DNA from: a virus
Direction: 5' to 3' (one strand)
IMG/VR virus record: IMGVR_UViG_3300042887_001784
Span: 1-28,996 of that record
Length of the DNA: 28,996 bases
How positions within the stretch are numbered: the first letter of the stretch is position 1; each line of letters begins with the position of its first letter. The notes under the pieces were generated by a model that was not told where the DNA came from, made no database searches, and saw nothing but the letters and a program-made list of their open reading frames with translations. The position numbers and the translations under genes were made by a program. Positions 15,114-22,720 of the stretch are shown piece by piece.

Positions 15114-16112
15114 TTAGCAGCAGCCAGCAGTTTGAGCCTTTGCCACAGTTTTATTCATAGCAGATATAGCAGATAAAGTTTCTGTACTTATTGGAAGTTT
15201 ATATGATGTTACTACTTGTGTATTTGTATATCCACCAAGTGTATATGCTGTTGTTTTACTGCTTATACCACTACCTTGTGACGTTGCTGTTGGATATGCT
15301 GCTGACATATTTGCTGAAGTATCTGTAGTATATGTTACTTTAGTCCAAGTAGTTGTTGCACCATCACCAGAAATATATCCGTGCGAACTTAATGTTGAGT
15401 TGATTGATCCATAGTTAGCATAAGCTTTTGCAGTCGGTAATGCTAATGAAGTATTATTTGCGGTTGTTTCAGTGCTAAATGGCATTTTATCAACAATAGT
15501 TTGTCTTGTAAATGAACCGGGTGTATTTCTAAAACCACCAAGATACATAGCAGCAGTATTACTGCTTAATGTAGTACCACTTGCTCTACCAGTAGCAAGA
15601 TTTGCTGATGTTTGTGTCGCAGTTGTATCTGTACTATATGGTGTCTTATATGCCGCAGTTTGATCATTGCTATTTGCGGCAGCACTTCCACCATAGTTAT
15701 ATATTGCTATATTATATACTGCCGTAAGTATACCGGATCTTGCTGCTGGCAATGCTGCACTTGCATTGCTTGCCATAGTATCATTGCTATGTGTTAGTTT
15801 GTTCGCACTGGTTTGTGAAGTATCTCCAGCATCTGTTCCACCAATATAATATGCTTGTGTATCATTTCCACCAGAAGCAAGTTGTGCTCTTGCTGCTGTA
15901 AGATTGGCAGATGTTGCTGCGGCTGTAGTCTCGCTTGAGAATGTAGCCTTATCAGCAGTAACTACTGGCCCCGATGATCCACCAATACTAAATCCTTTGG
16001 TATCTGTGCCATACCAAGTTGGAATGACAGTACCAGTGTATACTGGATTTACACTTCTATATGAAATGCCCAGTTTGCTGCCAAGGCGAGGATACTTTGT
16101 TGATCGTAGCAT
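15114..16112 (-). CDS. Kelch-like adhesin A (putative appendage or receptor-binding protein)
   Basis: 332 residues. Six kelch-like units with GG-ending strands: GFSIGG, YYIGG, IYNYGG, AMYLGG, GYISG, AYTLGG, with repeated DTTAxxxSANL and FSTET-type stretches between. A beta-propeller of about six blades is likely. It shares full-length similarity with kelch B, including TAYKTPYSTDTTATQTSANL against TAYKTTFSNDTTSTQTSANL and the Cys-containing end AGCC. The N-terminus MLRSTKYPRLGSKLGISYRS is basic and may anchor the propeller to the particle. It lies in the cassette between the neck and tail tube genes. Ligand and location are inferred, not shown. Confidence 0.8.
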   Translation of the reverse strand: MLRSTKYPRLGSKLGISYRSVNPVYTGTVIPTWYGTDTKGFSIGGSSGPVVTADKATFSSETTAAATSANLTAARAQLASGGNDTQAYYIGGTDAGDTSQTSANKLTHSNDTMASNASAALPAARSGILTAVYNIAIYNYGGSAAANSNDQTAAYKTPYSTDTTATQTSANLATGRASGTTLSSNTAAMYLGGFRNTPGSFTRQTIVDKMPFSTETTANNTSLALPTAKAYANYGSINSTLSSHGYISGDGATTTWTKVTYTTDTSANMSAAYPTATSQGSGISSKTTAYTLGGYTNTQVVTSYKLPISTETLSAISAMNKTVAKAQTAGCC

Positions 16113-16115
16113 ATA

Positions 16116-16481
16116 TTATGTATTTTCTCTACCATATATAACTACATTGATACTTCCAGTTTGTGTTGCTCTCATTGTTATTTTATCACTATAGTTAGTA
16201 TCGGAGTTTAACACAAATGGTATTTTTGGAGCAACTTCAAGTGCAGCAGAACTTGAAATACCTTCACTTAAACGCTGTATAGCAAATGAAGCACTAAATG
16301 ATGCTGTTGGTGTGGTTGCTGTAAATGGAAACCACATTTGTGCGGTTGCTGTGGCACCACTATAGTTAAACATCCAGATGCTGCCAATCTCTACAGATTT
16401 GCTTACTGGTGCTGTATACACAATACTTTCAGTAGCGTGTAGTATTTGACTTGCGAGTTGTTTTATATCTCCGTATGGCAT
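16116..16481 (-). CDS. Small beta-rich structural protein (fibre or decoration)
   Basis: 121 residues: MPYGDIKQLASQILHATESIV is a short helix, then beta-strands VYTAPVSKSVEIGSIWMFNY, MWFPFTATTP, RLSEGISSSAAL, IPFVLNSDTNYSDKI and TGSINVVIYG. This VYTxPxxKxVxIxSIxxxNxS layout is common in environmental phage proteins annotated as structural or decoration proteins. The start at 16481 is preceded by TAATAGGACAATATT, with a usable AGGA. It precedes kelch A by 3 bases. Its role is inferred from context: attaching or capping the appendages. Confidence 0.65.
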   Translation of the reverse strand: MPYGDIKQLASQILHATESIVYTAPVSKSVEIGSIWMFNYSGATATAQMWFPFTATTPTASFSASFAIQRLSEGISSSAALEVAPKIPFVLNSDTNYSDKITMRATQTGSINVVIYGRENT

Positions 16482-16510
16482 AATATTGTCCTATTATATA
16501 TATTGTTTGA

Positions 16511-16996
16511 TTAGTTGAAGCGTGCGATAATCGTTTTATCACCCGGTACATTTACTCTTATTTCGGCAGTTCTACTATATTGATTAGTTCCGTTTATAAA
16601 TGACATTCCTGTACCAACAAGTTGCCATCTATCAAAGTATGGCATAAGTGTGTCATTATATACCAGACTCATAGTCATAAACTTATATGCTCCGCCAGTT
16701 ACATTCAATACTGTTGTAGAACCATATGATGGACTTGTGGCCGTAAATGATCTATTCATTGGATTGTATCTGCTCATTTGTATATAAGCATATTCTTGTG
16801 GTGGAGGAGGTTCTGGTGTTGGTGCGATTGTTGGTGTTGGTGTAGCAGTATATGATGGTGTTGGAGTTGGAGTTGGCGTTGCCGTTGCAGTGATCGTAGG
16901 TGTAGGTGTTGGTGTGAAACTAACACTTGGTGTAGGAGTAGGGGTTGGACCTTCTCCATCTGTAGGCTTATGCTTCCATTTTACACATTTAAACAT
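16511..16996 (-). CDS. PT-repeat linker protein with C-terminal beta domain
   Basis: 161 residues. Residues 1-15 are short and basic ([15 protein letters not shown]), residues about 16-68 are a TPTPTP linker with a PEPPPPQE end, and the last 90 residues form a beta-rich domain ([40 protein letters not shown]). It lies between the giant fibre gene and the small structural gene, and starts at the TAAAATATG junction after the gene upstream. The linker resembles that of the tail tip protein gene at 155-1159, so one module seems shared between neck-proximal and tip-proximal proteins. No anchor or signal peptide is visible. A structural role is likely, with the exact location unknown. Confidence 0.7.
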   Translation of the reverse strand: MFKCVKWKHKPTDGEGPTPTPTPSVSFTPTPTPTITATATPTPTPTPSYTATPTPTIAPTPEPPPPQEYAYIQMSRYNPMNRSFTATSPSYGSTTVLNVTGGAYKFMTMSLVYNDTLMPYFDRWQLVGTGMSFINGTNQYSRTAEIRVNVPGDKTIIARFN

Positions 16997-16999
16997 ATT

Positions 17000-19900
17000 T
17001 TATAGTCCGCTATACATCCATACATCCTGTATAGATATACCAGCAGTTCCGGCGTTTGTAGCATAACTTGCTGTGAGAGCATAACTTGCACTTACAGATC
17101 CGTTTATTACATTGAGTGCCAATGTAGCATATGATGCTGTAGTTGCATTTTCAGCATAACTTGCAGTCAAAGATCCATTGATGACATTTAGTGCGATTGT
17201 AGCATAAGAAGAACTTTCTGCGTTGTTGATATAACTTGCTGTATTAGCAAAACTGGAAGTTATGGAATAACTTGATGTTGTAGCAAATGATGCTGATGTT
17301 GCATTTTCTACTGGTGTTAGATCTCTTACATCAACAAATATTGTGCAAGGGCCACTCGGATCCATTATATTACCAACACATAATATTGTTCCACTTGTTG
17401 GTGGTGTAACTGTCAATGATCCAGTTGCATCCAAATATATTCTATCACCCGGATTTGCTCCATAAATACTATATCCAAGATCTGTTGGACCATATGTTAC
17501 TAATGGACAACTTTCTCCACCAGCAGTTTCTTTGGTTGTTATACCAACAAAGTCATTGCCATTATTGTTTACAATATCTGGCGATCCAAAAACTGAAGTA
17601 TATGATGATGTTGGTAATGTTACAAAGCCAAATCTATATCTCATATCTTTGGCACCATTATTGCCACTCCAAACACTGTTTGTTATGCAAACTGCTGTTC
17701 CTTTTGGCACAGTTCCTCCACTGTTATTTAGTGCATTAGCAAACAACTGCTCACCAAGTCTATAATCAAAGCCATCTACACTCAAATCAAGGCCCGGAAG
17801 TGTAAGGTTCTTGGCTAATACATTGCTTCCAAGGTTGCTTGCCCAATCTGATGGACTGCTGAAAGTTATACCGTTGGTTGTGCTTATAGTATTTGCAGTA
17901 TTTGCTGTTTCAGCATAATCACTATAACTTGATGTTTCGGCATAACTTGCGGACTGTGCCATCAATGCATAACTGGATGATGCGTGTATTACAGTTATAT
18001 TACCAAGATCGTCCAAGAACTTGAAGTGCTCTGGATATGCACCATCGTTCATTGTGAACTTATATCCCAAACCAGATCCACTCAACACGAATGAGTCAAG
18101 TTGAGCACTTACTTCTATAGATATTATTCCAGTTGAACCTGCTGATATATCAAGCGTATTATTATCACCGATAATCTCTGTGCCAACAAAGTGGCTTGAT
18201 GTTAGAGCATAACTTGCTGTGCCAGCAAATGAACTTGTGGTTGATATATTAGTGATATTATCCCAAGGCATTGATGTTGGTGTAATGCCGCTGGTACCAG
18301 ATGTTCCACTGGTTCCGCTGCTGCCGCTGGTTCCGTTTTGACCGCTTGTGCCACTTGTTCCAGCCTCACCACTTGTACCGGATGATCCAGATGTTCCACT
18401 TTCTCCGCTGGTTCCGCTGCTTCCAGAACTACCACCAGTTCCGCTTGTGCCACTGCTGCCAGATGATCCAGATGTTCCACTTTCTCCGCTGGTTCCGCTG
18501 CTTCCAGAACTACCACCAGTTCCGCTTGTGCCACTTGATCCAGAAGATCCGTTTGCACCACTGGTTCCGCTTGATCCACTGCTTCCAGATGAACCATTGG
18601 CTCCACTTGTGCCACTGCTGCCACTACTACCTCCTGTGCCAGAGGTTCCAGACGATCCACTGCTGCCATTGGCACCGCTTGTGCCACTGCTGCCAGATGT
18701 TCCACTGCTTCCGCTTGATCCACTACTGCCTCCTGTGCCACTGGTTCCGCTGCTGCCACTTGTGCCATTAGCACCACTTGTTCCGCTGCTACCAGATGTT
18801 CCGCTATAACTCAAAGCATAACTTGCTGTTGTAGCCCAAGAAGATGTTGCATTTAGTGCTCCAACAACTGTCAATGATCCAGTAATCAATACAGATCCTG
18901 TGGCTTGAACAGTTCCTATAAATCTGTGTATATCCAGAGTGCTGTCTCCAAATACATTTGTGCCAGAAGCATACATATCACTTGCTGTAATAGTTGTGAT
19001 ATTAGCATTGGTTGCTGTAAGTTGTGATACAATGGCGGTTGAGCCACTCAAATAAGAAGCACTTGCTGCGGTTCCACCAGCAGCATTCAGAGCATATGAT
19101 GCCGTTATGGCATAACTTGCTGTGCCAGCAAACTGGCTGGTATTTGTTATACCAGTTATGTTTGCATACGGCATTGATGTTGGAGTTGTGCCAGATGTTC
19201 CAGATGTTCCGCTGCTTCCACTGGTTCCGTTGGCTCCGCTGGTTCCACTGCTGCCGCTTGTTCCATTTGCACCGCTGGTGCCACTGCTACCAGATATTCC
19301 ACTGGTGCCACTTGATCCACTACTACCACCTGTTCCACTGGTTCCAGATGTTCCGCTGGTGCCACCAGTTCCACTTGTGCCAGAACTACCAGCAGTTCCA
19401 GATGTTCCGCTACTTCCACTCGTGCCATTTGCACCACTAGTTCCACTACTTCCACTGGTTCCAGAACTACCACTGCTGCCGCTTGTTCCACTTGTGCCAG
19501 AACTACCACCTGTTCCGCTTGTTCCACTTGATCCAGTTGTTCCAGATGTTCCGCTTGAACCACTGCTACCACCTGTTCCACTTGTTCCACTTGTTCCGCT
19601 GGTTCCGCTGGTTCCTGCTGTTCCACTGGTTCCACTCGTTCCACTATAACTCAAGGCATATGATGCTGTGATTGCATAACTGGATGTGCCATTTATTGGT
19701 CCATTTACAGTTAGAGAACCACTGACAAACATTGATCCAGTAAGTTCTACTTTACCCTCAAAAGAATGAACATCAAGAGGACTATCACCAAATCTGTTTG
19801 TGCCATCTGCTGTGATATATGATGCAGTCAGTTGTCCAACTGTTATATTATTGGCAGAACTAAATGCATTTCCACCACCATTGCTCAACTGGAAAGAACT

Positions 19901-21340
19901 ACTTATTGTGCCACCACCGCTGCCAGCATTCAGGGCATAACTTGCAGTCAGTGCATAACTAGCACTAACACTGCCATTGATTACATTTAGTGCTGTTGTA
20001 GCATATGAAGCACTCTTGGCCGCTTCAGCATAATGAGAATAAGAAGATGTTAGAGAGCCACTCAATGTATTGATGGCATATGTAGCAAAGTTTGCTGTGC
20101 CAGCAGTTGTAGCGTTGTTTGCATTTATAGCATAACTGGCTGTATTTGCATTCAGAGCATAACTTGCTGTAGCACTCAATCCAGATACATAACTTGCAGT
20201 AAGAGCAAATGAAGCACTGGTTGCATTTGTTGCTGTATTGGCAGACACCGCAGTTTGTGCGTTATTGCTATAACTTGCAGTTGTAGCAGTATTTGCTGTT
20301 TGTGCTGTTGCTGCAAAACTTGCTGTTGCCGAATAACTAGAAGATAGTGATCCATTGATGCTGTTTAGTGCAATGGTGGCATAACTTGCTGAAGTAGCAG
20401 TTGCTGCATTGACAACATAACTTGCAGTTGTTGCTATAGATGCTGTCTGTGCATAACTTGCACTGATACTACCATTGATTACATTCAGAGCAACAAGTGC
20501 ATAATCGCTGGTTGATGCATTGCCAGCATTTTGAGCAAATAAACTATAAGAAGATGTTTCGCTGGCGTTGAGGGCATAACTTGCGGTTAATGCTTTATTA
20601 GCATAACTGGATGTGCCTGCAAATGAACTTGTGTTGGTTATACCAGTTACTCCAGTATATGGAACAAACAACGCATTGAATGCAGTTTCAGCAACACTTG
20701 TATAAGAAGAAGTAACACTACTTTCTGCTGTATTGCTTTTTAATGCATAACTTGCACTTGTGGCACTTGATGCATATGAACTACTTACAGCATTAGCATA
20801 TGTGCCAGTAACTGGAACATTGATACTACCAGACAATAATATAAGATTACCTGTTATTGTAACATCGCTGCCAGTGATTTGCAATACATTGCTTCCAGTA
20901 AGAATATATCTGTCTTGCCATATTGCTATTTGTGGAGACTGACCTTCACCAATAACAACATTACGATATGGTATATCTGCACCATAAACTACATCAAAAC
21001 TTATTCCGCGTGTATATATGGCTGTATCTATATCAAAATCATCTGTTTCACTGTTCAATACCATCTGTATTTCATTGTCATATCCATTCAGGATTGAGAT
21101 AATGAAGTCACGCATTTCTTCTGCTTTTTCTATGGTCTTTGCTTTAGCAGCAAATGTAACTGTTTCAGTAAGTACACTTGGGCCACTCATTGTCTGGCTA
21201 CCCAGAGTTCCATCACGAGTAAATACTATACAAGGTAATGACACATTTTGATTTTCAAATGTGCTTTCACTATATACTGGCACCTGCAAGTTCAGGTGGA
21301 TGAGTTGGCGTAAGTTGTTATAATATTCTGTGATGGCCAT
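17000..21340 (-). CDS. Giant fibre fused to a tail-terminator-like N-terminus
   Basis: 1446 residues. Residues about 1-130 resemble DUF3168 / gpU-type tail completion proteins: VPVYSESTFENQNVSLPCIV then an ETVTFAAKAKTIEKAEEMRD stretch, and the gene directly follows the gp10-like gene, where a tail terminator is expected. About 165-490 and 1345-1435 are ASYA/ALNVINGS repeats. Two related modules (GTNRFGDSPLDVHSFEG and GTNVFGDSTLDIHRFIG) each lead into a GTSGTSG/GSSGTSG collagen-like stretch at about 562-720 and 845-1018. Residues about 1190-1345 form a beta domain with VPKGTAVCI, GDRIYLDATG and ILCVGNI, a pattern seen in phage fibres. I infer a ring protein at the head-tail joint carrying long whisker-like fibres. 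The domain junction is continuous in one frame. Confidence 0.75.
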   Translation of the reverse strand: MAITEYYNNLRQLIHLNLQVPVYSESTFENQNVSLPCIVFTRDGTLGSQTMSGPSVLTETVTFAAKAKTIEKAEEMRDFIISILNGYDNEIQMVLNSETDDFDIDTAIYTRGISFDVVYGADIPYRNVVIGEGQSPQIAIWQDRYILTGSNVLQITGSDVTITGNLILLSGSINVPVTGTYANAVSSSYASSATSASYALKSNTAESSVTSSYTSVAETAFNALFVPYTGVTGITNTSSFAGTSSYANKALTASYALNASETSSYSLFAQNAGNASTSDYALVALNVINGSISASYAQTASIATTASYVVNAATATSASYATIALNSINGSLSSSYSATASFAATAQTANTATTASYSNNAQTAVSANTATNATSASFALTASYVSGLSATASYALNANTASYAINANNATTAGTANFATYAINTLSGSLTSSYSHYAEAAKSASYATTALNVINGSVSASYALTASYALNAGSGGGTISSSFQLSNGGGNAFSSANNITVGQLTASYITADGTNRFGDSPLDVHSFEGKVELTGSMFVSGSLTVNGPINGTSSYAITASYALSYSGTSGTSGTAGTSGTSGTSGTSGTGGSSGSSGTSGTTGSSGTSGTGGSSGTSGTSGSSGSSGTSGSSGTSGANGTSGSSGTSGTAGSSGTSGTGGTSGTSGTSGTGGSSGSSGTSGISGSSGTSGANGTSGSSGTSGANGTSGSSGTSGTSGTTPTSMPYANITGITNTSQFAGTASYAITASYALNAAGGTAASASYLSGSTAIVSQLTATNANITTITASDMYASGTNVFGDSTLDIHRFIGTVQATGSVLITGSLTVVGALNATSSWATTASYALSYSGTSGSSGTSGANGTSGSSGTSGTGGSSGSSGSSGTSGSSGTSGANGSSGSSGTSGTGGSSGSSGTSGANGSSGSSGSSGTSGANGSSGSSGTSGTGGSSGSSGTSGESGTSGSSGSSGTSGTGGSSGSSGTSGESGTSGSSGTSGEAGTSGTSGQNGTSGSSGTSGTSGTSGITPTSMPWDNITNISTTSSFAGTASYALTSSHFVGTEIIGDNNTLDISAGSTGIISIEVSAQLDSFVLSGSGLGYKFTMNDGAYPEHFKFLDDLGNITVIHASSSYALMAQSASYAETSSYSDYAETANTANTISTTNGITFSSPSDWASNLGSNVLAKNLTLPGLDLSVDGFDYRLGEQLFANALNNSGGTVPKGTAVCITNSVWSGNNGAKDMRYRFGFVTLPTSSYTSVFGSPDIVNNNGNDFVGITTKETAGGESCPLVTYGPTDLGYSIYGANPGDRIYLDATGSLTVTPPTSGTILCVGNIMDPSGPCTIFVDVRDLTPVENATSASFATTSSYSITSSFANTASYINNAESSSYATIALNVINGSLTASYAENATTASYATLALNVINGSVSASYALTASYATNAGTAGISIQDVWMYSGL
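18290..18805 (-). repeat. Collagen-like GSS/GTS triplet repeat, second block
   Basis: Coding sequence for Gly-Thr-Ser / Gly-Ser-Ser triplets with occasional Ala-Asn, Glu-Ser or Gly-Gly, about 170 residues. The underlying DNA is a tandem array of 9-base units. Such arrays change length easily by slippage, which would alter fibre length. Confidence 0.85.
18381..18535. repeat. Perfect 74-base direct repeat, period 81
   Basis: Bases 18381-18454 recur without change at 18462-18535. The period of 81 bases is 27 codons, nine Gly-X-X triplets, so the copy keeps the reading frame. Identity at synonymous positions shows a recent duplication inside the collagen-like block. Confidence 0.85.
19187..19645 (-). 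repeat. Collagen-like GSS/GTS triplet repeat, first block
   Basis: The N-terminal-proximal block of the same protein, about 155 residues of Gly-X-X triplets that begin GTSGTSGTAGTSG and end GTSGTSGTTPTSMP. It is preceded by the first SGSLTV-type module and followed by the second, so blocks and modules appear duplicated as a unit. Confidence 0.85.
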
Positions 21341-21365
21341 ATGAGTGTTTTATTATAAGTAGTTG

Positions 21366-21809
21366 TTATTTCGGATTGGGATTGTTCTTCTCGTATTTTT
21401 TTATCTTACGCTGTAAAGAAGATACAAAACTATCCACTACAGATTGTCTTGCTGCTTCTGCTCCATCCCTTGTAAAGTTATATTTTGCTTCTAATACATT
21501 GGCATATCTCCACGGAACTCTTGGTCTGCCTTGACGATCTACACCACGAACTCTTTTATTGACACCAGTTATGATCAATACCACACCATCCTTTGGATAT
21601 ATTATCTTTTTGCGTGTGATGCTTGATTGTAAAAGTCCTGTATCAACCAGTCCATCATTTTGTATGGCTTCTTTGATACTATCTTCCATCTTTTTATTAG
21701 CACTATATGCTGATGCTACAATACTTTTAGCCGCAAACTCTTGACTCATCTTATCAAGTTTCTTTTGTAGTTCTTCTAAACCTCTAATGTTGATGGATAC
21801 TTCAGCCAT
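21366..21809 (-). CDS. HK97 gp10-like neck / tail completion protein
   Basis: 147 residues. The N-terminus MAEVSINIRGLEELQKKLDK and the following KSIVASAYSANKKMEDSIKE match the helical start of HK97 gp10-family proteins, with the usual VDTGLLQSSI (about 56-65) and a C-terminal VPWRYANVLEAKYNFTRDG segment. These proteins lie between head closure and tail terminator genes and contribute to the head-tail interface. The start overlaps the stop of the head closure gene by one base (TAATG). The stop is followed by an AT-rich leader with ACTTATAATAAAA ahead of the giant fibre gene. Confidence 0.85.
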   Translation of the reverse strand: MAEVSINIRGLEELQKKLDKMSQEFAAKSIVASAYSANKKMEDSIKEAIQNDGLVDTGLLQSSITRKKIIYPKDGVVLIITGVNKRVRGVDRQGRPRVPWRYANVLEAKYNFTRDGAEAARQSVVDSFVSSLQRKIKKYEKNNPNPK

Positions 21810-22123
21810 TAGTTTCTTCTTTCTCCAGTTACTCTTACATAACCATCATATACCAGTTCATCAACATATACTATGTTATATTTGTTGCTGGCATATGTTA
21901 TATTTGCTTTTTCATTTATGTTATTGTTTTCACGCAATGTAAAAACATATGTGGCAGTGTTATATACATACCCATTTATAGTTGTTTCACCACCACTGTT
22001 CTTTTTTACATTTGCAAACAATGACTGCGACGCATATGTCATAATGCTTTGACCATAACGGTCAACACTGCTGCTGGTAGGATACTCCAGCGTTATTTTT
22101 TCATCAAGTAAGCCCGGATTCAT
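21809..22123 (-). CDS. Head closure protein (SPP1 gp16 / phage_H_T_join type)
   Basis: 104 residues: MNPGLLDEKITLEYPTSSSV, then DRYGQSIMTYASQSLFANVK, a TYVFTLRENNNI strand and a C-terminal YDGYVRVTGERRN. The LDxxITLE start, the DxYGQ motif and the W/Y-xxVxxxSGGE middle are typical of head-tail joining proteins that close the connector pore after packaging. Small size and place between the connector and gp10-like genes agree. It begins at a TAAAATATG junction after the connector gene and overlaps the next gene by TAATG. Confidence 0.85.
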   Translation of the reverse strand: MNPGLLDEKITLEYPTSSSVDRYGQSIMTYASQSLFANVKKNSGGETTINGYVYNTATYVFTLRENNNINEKANITYASNKYNIVYVDELVYDGYVRVTGERRN

Positions 22124-22126
22124 ATT

Positions 22127-22612
22127 TTATTGTGGCTTTACAAGTTTGTATGGACTCAATAAAGCATCTACTGTATAGTTAAGAGGAGAAGTGGATACAC
22201 CTATTGCTTGTGGCAATCTATTTTCATACCAGTTATTCACCAAAATCATTTGTGCGATTTTGACATTGTTTGGAATACTGCCACTGTTGGCCACGGTAAA
22301 TGTAATATCTCCACTAAAATATTGTCCTTCTGGAATGTATGTATACCAACTTCCAGCATACTCATTGAGCGAACCAGTACTTACTTTATTCACAGTTTGA
22401 GTACTTAAAAATATATCACCACTGCTGCTAAAGACATACATACTATGTGTGCAAGGACTAAAATCTCTGTTGCATTCTGCTGTTACTTGCTCATAACTGG
22501 CAGTAATCAGACTTGATATAAGAACATCGTCGTCAGTGAACTGAACACGAAGATAGTTCTTTGCTTCTGTAAGTGTAGGTCCGTAGTTTGATATATTTGT
22601 TCTGGTTCTCAT
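22127..22612 (-). CDS. Head-tail connector protein (gp6-like)
   Basis: 161 residues from the ATG at 22612 (MRTRTNISNYGPTLTEAKNY). A TTG two codons upstream could extend it but is less likely. TLTEAKNYLRVQFTDDDVLI and LITASYEQVTAECNRDF match the helical core of gp6-like connectors, which form the ring under the portal; the Cys/Phe-rich middle and a C-terminal MILVNNWYENRLPQAIG helix also fit. It is the first gene after the capsid terminator and is preceded by a candidate promoter whose -10 lies only 8 bases from the ATG, with no Shine-Dalgarno. Confidence 0.85.
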   Translation of the reverse strand: MRTRTNISNYGPTLTEAKNYLRVQFTDDDVLISSLITASYEQVTAECNRDFSPCTHSMYVFSSSGDIFLSTQTVNKVSTGSLNEYAGSWYTYIPEGQYFSGDITFTVANSGSIPNNVKIAQMILVNNWYENRLPQAIGVSTSPLNYTVDALLSPYKLVKPQ

Positions 22613-22620
22613 ATACAATA

Positions 22621-22650
22621 AGTATAGGTCTAAAAGAATAAATGAGTCAT
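22621..22650 (-). promoter_or_regulatory. Candidate promoter for neck genes after the capsid terminator
   Basis: On the minus strand ATGACT (22645-22650), 18 bases, then TATACT (22621-22626). It lies between the capsid terminator and the connector gene, where a new start would be needed. A TATACTTATTG string also occurs upstream of the tail tube gene. Distances would make the connector mRNA nearly leaderless. Confidence 0.4.
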
Positions 22651-22670
22651 AATGTTATAATAAAAACATA

Positions 22671-22699
22671 AAAAAAGACCCGCATTGCTGCGGGTCTTT
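22671..22699 (-). terminator. Intrinsic terminator after the capsid gene
   Basis: On the minus strand an 11-bp GC-rich stem AAAGACCCGCA / TGCGGGTCTTT with a GCAA loop is followed by six or seven T. It lies 22 bases beyond the capsid stop. On the plus strand only three T follow, so it is oriented for the minus strand. Confidence 0.92.
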
Positions 22700-22720
22700 C
22701 TATAGAGAACCTAACAAATA

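Noticed and set aside
18290-19645. CRISPR-like array
   Set aside because: The repeats are in-frame 9-base coding units of a fibre, with no spacers of constant length.
18301-19671. Long plus-strand open frames across the collagen-like region (Pro/Val/Leu- or Phe/His-rich)
   Set aside because: They mirror the 9-base repeats of the minus-strand gene and have unnatural composition; shadows only.
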